Positions 26,163 to 33,399 of a DNA stretch of 34,321 bases are shown piece by piece (position 1 is the first letter of the stretch; each line of letters opens with the position of its first letter). The notes beneath the pieces were generated by a model, which was not told the DNA's origin, did no database searches, and saw nothing but the letters and a program-made list of their open reading frames with translations. Origin of the DNA: Ferrimonas sediminicola (GTDB lineage: Bacteria > Pseudomonadota > Gammaproteobacteria > Enterobacterales > Shewanellaceae); assembly GCF_005116715.1 (NCBI RefSeq), contig NZ_SWCI01000021.1:1-34321 (forward strand), written 5' to 3'. The translations under genes were made by a program, and so were the position numbers.

Positions 26163-27550
26163 GAAGGTAACGAAAAGACGCCGGTTCCCGGCGTTCGCCA
26201 GGGAGACGAGGGTGCGATGAATTTAGCTAAGTGCCTTGTAGGCAAGCCCGGCCACTGCGGTCTGTCCTAGCACGGTCACTCCGGCGCACGCCGGAGCCCA
26301 GTGGCTTTTGGGGTTGACTCAGGCAGCCGTAACCTTGGTGCGCTCTAAAGACGCTGGCCCCTGGCGTTCGCCAGGGAGACGAGGGTGCGATGAGGAAAGC
26401 CTAGTGCTTTGCAGCAAAAGTTCACATTTGGCTGCAGGTCCGCACTGAAAGACTTCAGGGCGCTGCTGCTTCCCCCAGCACGGTCACTCCGGCGCACGCC
26501 GGTGCCCAGTGGCTTTTGGGGTAGCCCCGTGCGCTCTAAAGACGCTGGCCCCTGGCGTTCGCCAGGGAGACGATTGTGCGATGAGGAAAGCCTAGTGCTT
26601 TGCAGCAAAAGCTCACATTTGGCTGCAGGTCCGCACTGAAAGACTTCAGGGCGCTGCTGCTTCCCCCAGCACGGTCACTCCGGCGCACGCCGGTGCCCAG
26701 TGGCTTTTGGGGTAGCCCCGTGCGCTCTAAAGACGCTGGCCCCTGGCGTTCGCCAGGGAGACGATTGTGCAATGAGTTTAGCTAAGTGCCTTGTAGGTTC
26801 GCACGGAAGCAAGCCCGGCCACTGCGGTCTGTCCTAGCACGGTCACTCCGGCGCACGCCGGAGCCCAGTGGCTTTGGGGTTGACTCAGGCAGCCCTAACT
26901 TTGGTGCGCTCTAAAGACGCTGGCCCCTGGCGTTCGCCAGGGAGACGAGGGTGCGATGAGGAAAGCCTAGTGCTTTGCAGCAAAAGCTCACATTTGGCTG
27001 CAGGTCCGCACTGAAAGACTTCAGGGCGCTGCTGCTTCCCCCAGCACGGTCACTCCGGCGCACGCCGGAGCCCAGTGGCTTTTGGGGTAGCCCCGTGCGC
27101 TCCAAAGACGCTGGTCCCTGGCGTTCGCCAGGGAGACGATTGTGCGATGAGGAAAGCCTAGTGCTTTGCAGCAAAAGCTCACATTTGGCTGCAGGTCCGC
27201 ACTGAAAGACTTCAGGGCGCTGCTACTTCCCCCAGCACGGTCACTCCGGCGCACGCCGGAGCCCAGCGGCTTTTGGGGTAGCCCCGTGCGCTCTAAAGAC
27301 GCTGGCCCCTGGCGTTCGCCAGGGAGACGAGGGTGCGCGTAAGCTAGCGAAGTGCTCTGATGCAAAGCCAGCGAGAAGAAGACACTGGATCCCGGCGTTC
27401 GCCAGGGAGACGATGGTGCGATGAGGAAAGCCTAGTGCTTTGCAGCAAAAGCTCACATTTGGCTGCAGGTCCGCACTGAAAGACTTCAGGGCGCTGCTGC
27501 TTCCCCCAGCACGGTCACTCCGGCGTACGCCGGAGCCCAGCGGCTTTCAT
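26163..27550. repeat. Palindromic repeat array 3 (191-bp tandem units)
   Basis: 'ACGCTGG(C/T)CCCTGG' starts at 26351, 26542, 26733, 26917, 27108 and 27299. Spacing is 191 bp except 184 bp for one unit with a different spacer. Each unit carries a type A palindrome in minus orientation (CCTGGCGTTCGCCAGG, then GAGACGA) and a type B in plus orientation (CGGTCACTCCGG, palindrome, CCCAGTGG). Two spacers alternate: one contains GCAGCAAAAGCTCACATTTG and GACTTCAGGGCGCTGCTGC; the other GCCCGGCCACTGCGGTCTGT, which also occurs inverted in array 2. Near 27340-27400 a third spacer (GCGAAGTGCTCTGATGCAAA) shared with array 4 appears. The array lies between converging genes. The frames reading through it are artefacts. 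Confidence 0.95.
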
Positions 27551-27561
27551 CGACTTCTCTC

Positions 27562-27858
27562 TCAGCCTCTACAAATGTCTTCCCACAAGTCCCGCCAGTA
27601 GGGGTTGGACCGCTCTATTAGTTCAACCTTCCATTGTCTTTGCCAGTTCTTTAGCTGCTTCTCTCGGGTGATAGCTTGGTACATGGAGGCGTGCATTTCG
27701 AAATAGACCAGCTTGTTAAGCTTATGCCTTTGGGTAAAACCATCCACGGCGTGGCTGCGATGCTCCCACACCCTTTTGTACAGGTTGGAAGTGACACCAA
27801 TATACAGGGTGCCATTTCTTGCGTTTGTCATTAGGTAGACACAGGGCAGCTTGTCCAT
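27562..27858 (-). CDS. GIY-YIG family small nuclease
   Basis: A 98-residue single-domain GIY-YIG protein of the UPF0213/YhbQ-like kind. It shows CVYLM (residues 6-10, Tyr8), LYIGVT (18-23, Tyr19), Arg29 and His33 in YKRVWEHR, Glu66 in REKQLK, and Asn85 in ERSNPYWRDL. The full expected catalytic set is therefore present and the nuclease is probably active. AGAGGA lies just upstream of ATG 27858, an excellent RBS. The gene sits inside repeat array 3: its stop is about 20 bp from a plus-oriented type B element, and its start about 50 bp from a minus-oriented type A element. It occupies the position that in other units is the short B-to-A spacer. The biological target is unknown; a link to the repeats is inference. 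Confidence 0.9.
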   Translation of the reverse strand: MDKLPCVYLMTNARNGTLYIGVTSNLYKRVWEHRSHAVDGFTQRHKLNKLVYFEMHASMYQAITREKQLKNWQRQWKVELIERSNPYWRDLWEDICRG

Positions 27859-27904
27859 ATTTCCTCTCCTTCCATGGAGTGAGGGTTTTAAGGGTAGTTA
27901 GCAA

Positions 27905-28050
27905 AACCTTTGCGTGAAAGACACTGGCCCCTGGCGTTCGCCAGGGAGACGAGGGTGCGAACACCGGAGTTCGGTCGCTTGAGCTTATTCAGGCAACCGC
28001 CATCGCAACCCGCTTCAAAGACGCCGGCTCCCGACCAGCGGTGAGATGGG
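27905..28050. repeat. Outlying and decayed repeat units of array 3
   Basis: A clear type A element (GACACTGGCCCCTGG, palindrome, GAGACGAGGGTGCG) lies at about 27919-27959. Then follows CAGGCAACCGCCATCGCAAC and AAAGACGCCGGCTCCCG, which resemble the B-to-A linker and the start of another A element that has lost its second half. This is the distal edge of the array, next to the FlhB-like gene end. Confidence 0.75.
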
Positions 28051-28094
28051 TATTTGGTAAGAAATTGTAAAACGTTCAGTGGTTGTCGAGGCCG

Positions 28095-28391
28095 CTAGGC
28101 CTTGAAGTCGATCTTATTGTGGATATTGGCCCACTGCTCCGGAAACTTACCCTCCAGCATATAGGCATAGGCGATGAGCTCGGCCACCACCACGTAGAGT
28201 GCGGGTGGCACCTCCTGACCCACCTCCAGTTTGGAGAGCACCTCGGCCAGTTGCCTGTCTTCATGCACCAGGATCCCCGCCTCTATCGCCGCCTGCTCAA
28301 TATCGTAAGCCAGGCCACCCTCGCCGCTGGCCACCACCTTGGGGGCGCTCTGTTGGTCATACTGGAGGGCCACCGCCTTCTTATCGCTCAT
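28095..28391 (-). CDS. FlhB C-terminal-domain-like protein (export switch family, FhlB type)
   Basis: A 98-residue cytosolic protein matching the part of FlhB/YscU after the autocleavage site: KKAVALQYDQQSAPKVVASG, then LAYDIEQAAIEAGI and VPPALYVVVAELIAYAYML. The membrane domain and NPTH cleavage motif are absent, as in the free-standing FlhB-like proteins that accompany some flagellar systems. GGGGAG lies 7 nt before ATG 28391, overlapping the end of the FliK-like gene; the two are 3 nt apart and surely co-transcribed. It may compete with or assist FlhB in substrate switching; this is inferred. Confidence 0.85.
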   Translation of the reverse strand: MSDKKAVALQYDQQSAPKVVASGEGGLAYDIEQAAIEAGILVHEDRQLAEVLSKLEVGQEVPPALYVVVAELIAYAYMLEGKFPEQWANIHNKIDFKA

Positions 28392-28394
28392 CCG

Positions 28395-29636
28395 CTATCT
28401 CCCCATGGCGCCGTAGGTCACCTTGCGGGCAGGCTGGGCAACCGACTCCGGCACTTCACCCACCTGGCAACGGCTAAATTTGGTGGAAAGCCTGTGTTGA
28501 TTCAGACGCTCTCTCAGCGCCTCGATGCGCTCATCCACCTGGTGGGCCAGGGCACGGCTGTCACTGACCGTCGCCACCTGCAGGGCCTCATCCTGATAGC
28601 GAGCCCTTACCAGCAGGTGTCCCAGTGACAACTCGAAACGCAGGGTCAGCAGCCAGAACTCTCCCTCCCTCTCCTGGTAGCGAGCCAGTGCCAGCTGCAG
28701 CTGCCTCTGAACCCGCTCCTGCTCGTAGGGCAGCGCATAATAGAGAATCAGGTTGTCGCCATCGGCCTGGCTGTGTCGATGAAACTCGTTGGCCCCGGAG
28801 AGCAGCTCGGCGGTTTTTCCCGCCAGCAGCGCCTTGACCTCGTCGGAGAGGGCGCCGAGCAGGCCGCTCCCCTGTCCCACACCCGCCGACCTCCCCTGAA
28901 ACTGAAACCACAGCCTCAGCATCAGTGGCAGCGCCGGTCCCGAGGCCAGCGGAGCGCGGCCCAGCAACGAGCGTAACAGGCTGGGATCCGCCAGCTGGGC
29001 CAGGGAGTTCAGGGTGGTTCGCTCCTGAGGATCGCCGATGCGCCGCCCCAGAGCCGCCAGCACCGGGGCCAATTCGGGTCGCCCGGCCAACAGATCCAGC
29101 AGCCCGGGGGCGACAGAGGCGCCCTGGGGCGAGGCAACAGCGGGCTGAGACGCGCCCTGAGTTTGAGTCAGGGTAACGGCCTCTCCAGGACGATACAGCG
29201 CCAGTGAGGGCTTACCTGCCTGGCTCTGCACCCGCCCCATCACCGGACCGGGAGATTGACCGACAAGACCGTCGGCCAGTACCCTGCCGCCCCCCTTGGG
29301 CAACAGCTGGCCACGATTATTAATCACCAATTCCAGTAGCTTTGATGAGTTTTTTGAAACGCCTTGTTCAAGATTTTTAAATACACTGGAGTTTGTTAAG
29401 CTCTGCACCAATGTTAAAGTACGCAGCTGATAGGACTGACGGCCAAACCGCTTCAGCGCCACCAGGGCACCCGCCGGAAGGTGGACCTGCGACTCCAGAG
29501 ACACCATCTGGCCTCCCAGCTTGAGGGTCAAGGCCCCATTGAGCTGGGACTGGACGGTCGCCAGCAAAGAGGGCTGGGATTGTCCCGATGTCGCGGTTGC
29601 CGGCGCGCCGACCGGGGCAGTGGGCATGATGGCCAT
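28395..29636 (-). CDS. FliK-like flagellar hook-length control family protein
   Basis: A 413-residue protein with a low-complexity Ala/Gly/Leu/Gln-rich N-terminal two-thirds and a conserved-looking C-terminal domain from about residue 300 (LILYYALPYEQERVQRQLQL, FWLLTLRFELSLGHLLVRA). This is the shape and strand pattern of the FliK C-terminal domain, which contacts FlhB. The next gene encodes an FlhB C-terminal-like protein, which strongly supports the call. The start may be 29636 or the ATG at 29627; GGAG lies 11 nt before the first. No other flagellar gene is in the window, so this is an orphan pair rather than the main hook operon. Confidence 0.75.
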   Translation of the reverse strand: MAIMPTAPVGAPATATSGQSQPSLLATVQSQLNGALTLKLGGQMVSLESQVHLPAGALVALKRFGRQSYQLRTLTLVQSLTNSSVFKNLEQGVSKNSSKLLELVINNRGQLLPKGGGRVLADGLVGQSPGPVMGRVQSQAGKPSLALYRPGEAVTLTQTQGASQPAVASPQGASVAPGLLDLLAGRPELAPVLAALGRRIGDPQERTTLNSLAQLADPSLLRSLLGRAPLASGPALPLMLRLWFQFQGRSAGVGQGSGLLGALSDEVKALLAGKTAELLSGANEFHRHSQADGDNLILYYALPYEQERVQRQLQLALARYQEREGEFWLLTLRFELSLGHLLVRARYQDEALQVATVSDSRALAHQVDERIEALRERLNQHRLSTKFSRCQVGEVPESVAQPARKVTYGAMGR

Positions 29637-29719
29637 ATATAACTAAACTCCAGAAAGGACTGAACAAGTTCCTTCTTACCCTGCAGGCCAGCCGTGCCCA
29701 AGGCGAACATAGTTTGGGT

Positions 29720-29743
29720 GCTGTCCCCAAATGGGAGGACAGC
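29720..29743. promoter_or_regulatory. Inverted repeat in the fliK-like/mlaA divergent region
   Basis: GCTGTCC (29720-29726) and GGACAGC (29737-29743) form a 7-bp-arm inverted repeat about 40 bp upstream of mlaA. It may be an operator or a leader stem. No regulator is recognised. Confidence 0.3.
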
Positions 29744-29781
29744 CGCTGCGCGTGACTGTGCCTTAACTAGGATATCGACGA

Positions 29782-30585
29782 TTGAACAACTTTCTTGAAC
29801 GCAAAGGACCCATTTTCAGACGCTGCCTGCCCCTGTGGCTGGCAGCGGCTGCACTGTTCATTGCCCCAGTTCAGGCCGAGGAGCCGTCCGGGGCGCAGAC
29901 CGACCAGGCCGATGTAGAGTATCGGGATCCCCGCGATCCCTTCGAGCCGGTAAACCGCTGGATCTGGGACTTTAACTACAATGTACTGGACAAGCACCTG
30001 TATCGTCCGGTGACCTACTTCTACATCGACTGGGTTCCCGAGGGTGCCCAGATCGGTGTCGAAAACTTCCTGAAGAATATCGACGAACCCTCCAGCGCGG
30101 TGAACAACCTGCTGCAGGGCAAGGTCAAGTGGTCCGCCAACGCCGCCGGCCGCTTCGTGATCAACACCACCCTGGGCATTGTCGGCATCTTTGATGTCGC
30201 CAGCAACATGGGGCTGGAACGCAAACAGGACGAGTTTGGTGAAGTGCTAGGCTACTGGGGTGTGTCCGATGGTCCCTACCTGATGCTGCCGGTCCTCGGG
30301 CCCAGCACAGTTCGGGATGAGGTGGGAGACTTTGTGGATGGCCTCTACTTCCCCTACGCCCACCTGACCTTCTGGCAAAAGACGGCCCGCTGGGCGCTGG
30401 ATGGACTGGCAACCCGGGCCAAACTGGTGGACCAGGAGCCGATACTGGACAACTCCCTCGATCCCTACGTGTTTGTGAAAGAGGGTTATTATCAGTATAT
30501 TGCCTACAATCTCTACGATGGCAACCCGCCCATTGAAGAGGACGATGACGAATTGCTGGAGGAGTATCTCGACGAGATCGAGTAG
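29782..30585 (+). CDS. mlaA: MlaA (VacJ) outer-membrane phospholipid-asymmetry protein
   Basis: A 267-residue MlaA homologue, the outer-membrane component that removes misplaced phospholipids from the outer leaflet and passes them to MlaC. Family pattern: RDPFEPVNRWIWDFNYNVLD, YRPVTYFYIDWVP, NTTLGIVGIFDVASNMGL, FGEVLGYWGVSDGPYLMLP, LDPYVFVKEGYYQ. The start is TTG 29782 with AGGAT 8 nt upstream. The N-terminal signal (hydrophobic LPLWLAAAALFIAPVQA, then EEPS) looks like a signal peptidase I site; the lipobox cysteine of E. coli MlaA is not seen. A very acidic tail ends the protein. It is followed by the rssB-like gene on the same strand after 120 nt. Confidence 0.93.
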   Translation: MNNFLERKGPIFRRCLPLWLAAAALFIAPVQAEEPSGAQTDQADVEYRDPRDPFEPVNRWIWDFNYNVLDKHLYRPVTYFYIDWVPEGAQIGVENFLKNIDEPSSAVNNLLQGKVKWSANAAGRFVINTTLGIVGIFDVASNMGLERKQDEFGEVLGYWGVSDGPYLMLPVLGPSTVRDEVGDFVDGLYFPYAHLTFWQKTARWALDGLATRAKLVDQEPILDNSLDPYVFVKEGYYQYIAYNLYDGNPPIEEDDDELLEEYLDEIE

Positions 30586-30705
30586 CCCCAGGCCACCAAA
30601 GAGCTGCACTCAATGCAGCCGGGAACGCCATCTATTGGGGGCGGCAACTGACCGCCCTGAGCTCAAGGGTCGGAGCACCGCTGTCAGGTGCCAAGGATAA
30701 CAACA

Positions 30706-31773
30706 ATGACGTTAAGCTCTGTCAGAGCCCTGCTGGTGGAGGGAGACACCAAGGTCTCCACCAGGTTGATTGACTACCTCGAATCTCTTGGACTGACCGT
30801 CGATCTTGCCGAAACAGCCGGCCAGGCGCTGGGCAAGGTGATTGGCCGGCGCCCGGACATTATCCTGATGGACCTCAACCTCCCTGGAATGGATGGCGTT
30901 GGCCTGCTCCGCTCCATGGGAGAGATTGAGGCGCCGCCGCCGCTGATCCTGATCTCCAGCAAAACCCTGCTCACCACCCAGGTCCGTTCGCGCTACCCCT
31001 TTATCGTCGCCAGCTTCGAAAAGCCCGTCTACGACCTTGGGGAACTGGGACAAACCATCGAGGAGGCGGTCACCCCGCAACGGGATCGCCGCGGCGCACT
31101 CAAGGGGGAGCTGTCCGAGATCAATATGGATGCCTTCTCCGACCCCGGTGTCGCCATTCTCTCCCAGCAACTGATCTTCCAGGACCCCAAACTGACCCAG
31201 GCCGGTGCCCTCACCCGCTACGGCGCCTACAGCAAGGGGCTGATTGCCAAGTGGTTCGTCAGCCACACCCAGCTTACCAACGATACGGTTGCTGGCTTCG
31301 TGGCTTACATCCCCGCCGAGATGGAGCAGGTGGCCTTCGTGTCGCTGATGCTTCAGACCTATCTCAACGGCCTGCGCCGCCGTCGTGCCCAGGATCGGCA
31401 GATCGCCCTGCAGGCGGAGGTGATCCTTAACACCCTGGCCCACGAAGTGGCGGTATCGGGATTGAAGGTTCCGGTGCAGATAGGCTTCTACACCTACCAG
31501 AGCGCCGAGCGCAAACTCTCCCTGGCCCTGGTGGGCAACGAGATTAAGGGGTATGTGCGCCAGAACCAGCACCTGACTCCGATCATGTTGCGCTGCGGCC
31601 GCTCCCTGCTGGACTCGCCGCTGATGTGCGCCGCGGTGACCCGCACCCTGGAACCGGACAGCCAGCTGGTGCTGTTCGGCGGCAACTCCAGCCTGCGCAA
31701 ACAGCTGCTGATGGATGAGTTCCCGGGGTTCCAGGAGGGGCTGATCGAGGGCGCCTACCTGCAGGTGGAGTGA
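30706..31773 (+). CDS. rssB: RssB-like response regulator (receiver plus degenerate PP2C domain)
   Basis: A 355-residue protein built like E. coli RssB, the adaptor that brings sigma-S to ClpXP. The receiver domain (about 6-125) has LLVEGDTKV, phospho-acceptor Asp56 in IILMDLNLPGMDG, Ser84/85, and Lys106 in FEKPV. The C-terminal half matches RssB's pseudo-phosphatase in order: VAGFVAYIPAEMEQVAFVSL, LQTYLNGLRRRRAQDRQIAL, VQIGFYTYQSAERKLSLALV. The metal-binding acids of active PP2C enzymes are missing. One acidic-pocket residue is Gly13 instead of Asp. I chose ATG 30706 because AAGGA lies 8 nt upstream; GTG 30688 lacks an RBS. The orthology to RssB is inferred from domain order and local similarity. 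Confidence 0.82.
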   Translation: MTLSSVRALLVEGDTKVSTRLIDYLESLGLTVDLAETAGQALGKVIGRRPDIILMDLNLPGMDGVGLLRSMGEIEAPPPLILISSKTLLTTQVRSRYPFIVASFEKPVYDLGELGQTIEEAVTPQRDRRGALKGELSEINMDAFSDPGVAILSQQLIFQDPKLTQAGALTRYGAYSKGLIAKWFVSHTQLTNDTVAGFVAYIPAEMEQVAFVSLMLQTYLNGLRRRRAQDRQIALQAEVILNTLAHEVAVSGLKVPVQIGFYTYQSAERKLSLALVGNEIKGYVRQNQHLTPIMLRCGRSLLDSPLMCAAVTRTLEPDSQLVLFGGNSSLRKQLLMDEFPGFQEGLIEGAYLQVE

Positions 31774-31860
31774 CTTCCAGCCTGTCAAAACTCTCCGCTT
31801 TTGAGTATCATCTTGCCCCAGCAAACCGGCCTGAACCCCAGTTGCCGGTCCGGTCCCTCG

Positions 31861-31888
31861 CACACCGGTGTGAAATGGACCCTTCACA
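31861..31888. promoter_or_regulatory. Overlapping palindromes upstream of glmM
   Basis: CACACCGGTGTG (31861-31872) is a perfect 12-bp palindrome. It overlaps TGTGAA-N8-TTCACA (31869-31888). The second resembles a CRP half-site pair, but the spacing is too wide for CRP. These may bind a regulator of glmM or form a leader stem. Confidence 0.3.
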
Positions 31889-31950
31889 TTCAAGCGGGCG
31901 GCGCCCTGGCGTGCCCCTCCCATACTGGGCAAGCAATCAAGAGTTTGACT

Positions 31951-33288
31951 ATGTCTCGAAAGTACTTTGGAACCGATGGTGTTCGCGGCCTGGTGGGCAA
32001 GTACCCCATCACCCCGGATTTTGCCATGAAGCTCGGCTGGGCCGCCGGAAAAGTGTTGGCCAGCAAGGGCAACAATCGGGTGCTCATCGGCAAGGACACC
32101 CGCATATCCGGTTACATGCTGGAATCGGCCATGGAAGCCGGCTTTGTCGCCGCCGGCATCGACGTCGCCTTTCTCGGCCCCATGCCGACGCCCGCGGTGG
32201 CCTACCTGACCCGCACCTTCCGCGGTGAGGCCGGGGTGGTGATCAGCGCCTCCCACAACCCCTACCACGACAACGGCATCAAGTTCTTCTCTGCCGACGG
32301 CACCAAGTTGAACGACGACATCGAGCTGGAGATCGAGTCCTGGCTGGATCGCGAGATGGACTGTGTTCCCTCCGAGCGCCTGGGCAAGGCCAGCCGTATC
32401 GCCGATGCCGCCGGCCGCTACATCGAGTACTGCAAGGCTACCTTCTGCCGCGAGTTCAGCCTGCGCGGCCAGCGCATCGTCCTCGACTGTGCCCATGGCG
32501 CCACCTACCATGTGGCGCCGCCGGTGTTTACCGAGCTTGGCGCCGAGGTGATCACCATCTGCAACACCCCCAACGGCACCAACATCAATGACCAGTGCGG
32601 CGCCACCCACCTGGCCGCCCTGCGCAAAAAGGTGGTGGAGGTGCGGGCCGATTTCGGCATCGCCTTCGACGGTGACGGTGACCGGGTGATGATGGTCGAC
32701 GCCGATGGCAGCGTTATCGACGGCGATGTCATCCTCTATATCCTGGCCAGTCACTGGAAACGCAAAGGGATCGCCTTCGGCGGTGTGGTCGGCACCCAGA
32801 TGGCCAATATGGGGCTGGAACTGGCCCTGGCGGAAATGAACATCCCCTTCGCCCGCTCCAAGGTGGGTGACCGTTACGTGGTGGAGATGCTCAAGGAGAA
32901 GGGCTGGTCACTGGGTGGCGAGAACTCCGGCCACATACTCGCCCTGGAGCACGCCAGCACCGGCGACGGCATCATTGCCGCCCTGCAGGTGCTGCAGGTA
33001 CTGGCGGAAACCGGCCAGACCCTGAGTAAGGCCCGCGCCGGGATGACCCTGCTGCCCCAGGTGCTGGTCAATGTGAAATTTTCTGGCCAGAGCGCCCCGC
33101 TGGAGGCGCAGGCCGTTCAGCAGGCGGTTGCCGATGCCGAGGCCTCCCTGGCAGGCCGTGGCCGGGTACTGCTACGCAAGTCCGGTACCGAGCCTCTTAT
33201 CCGGGTAATGGTGGAGGGCGAAGACCAGGCCCAGGTGGACCATTTGGCCCACGCCATCGCCGATGTCATCCGGGCGGAGGGCAGCTGA
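31951..33288 (+). CDS. glmM: Phosphoglucosamine mutase
   Basis: A 445-residue enzyme, the same length as E. coli GlmM, that interconverts glucosamine-6-phosphate and glucosamine-1-phosphate on the way to UDP-GlcNAc. It starts [20 protein letters not shown]. The phosphoserine is Ser101 in [18 protein letters not shown], the Mg site is DGDGD at 240-244, and the sugar/phosphate sites are GGENSGHI and [15 protein letters not shown]. An upstream in-frame start adds 50 unrelated residues and is rejected. The gene has its own terminator. It does not sit in the usual folP-ftsH neighbourhood, so it may be the only copy moved here or a second copy. It supports peptidoglycan, LPS and the HexNAc sugars of the nearby locus. 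Confidence 0.96.
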   Translation: MSRKYFGTDGVRGLVGKYPITPDFAMKLGWAAGKVLASKGNNRVLIGKDTRISGYMLESAMEAGFVAAGIDVAFLGPMPTPAVAYLTRTFRGEAGVVISASHNPYHDNGIKFFSADGTKLNDDIELEIESWLDREMDCVPSERLGKASRIADAAGRYIEYCKATFCREFSLRGQRIVLDCAHGATYHVAPPVFTELGAEVITICNTPNGTNINDQCGATHLAALRKKVVEVRADFGIAFDGDGDRVMMVDADGSVIDGDVILYILASHWKRKGIAFGGVVGTQMANMGLELALAEMNIPFARSKVGDRYVVEMLKEKGWSLGGENSGHILALEHASTGDGIIAALQVLQVLAETGQTLSKARAGMTLLPQVLVNVKFSGQSAPLEAQAVQQAVADAEASLAGRGRVLLRKSGTEPLIRVMVEGEDQAQVDHLAHAIADVIRAEGS

Positions 33289-33316
33289 GGCTGGCCAACC
33301 CCTGACGATATTGACT

Positions 33317-33346
33317 AAGCCAGCTGCCTGTTCAGCTGGCTTTTTT
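33317..33346 (+). terminator. Rho-independent terminator of glmM
   Basis: AAGCCAGCTG (33317-33326) pairs perfectly with CAGCTGGCTT (33333-33342), followed by more T's to 33346. It lies 29 nt after the glmM stop. Confidence 0.93.
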
Positions 33347-33399
33347 ATGCGTCCGTTCCAGTGTTTTCATGGCCACAGGCCCCTGTGGCCTCGGCTTAT

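Noticed and set aside
31869-31888. CRP binding site upstream of glmM
   Set aside because: The half-sites fit, but their spacing is 4 bp wider than the CRP consensus.
31801-31950. Upstream extension of glmM
   Set aside because: GlmM proteins start at the [10 protein letters not shown] position; the added 50 residues look like a translated leader.
30712-32754. 680-codon open frame on the minus strand across the rssB-like and glmM genes
   Set aside because: It is the antisense shadow of two GC-rich genes with strong plus-strand motifs; its product is low-complexity His/Gly/Gln/Ala-rich with no family.
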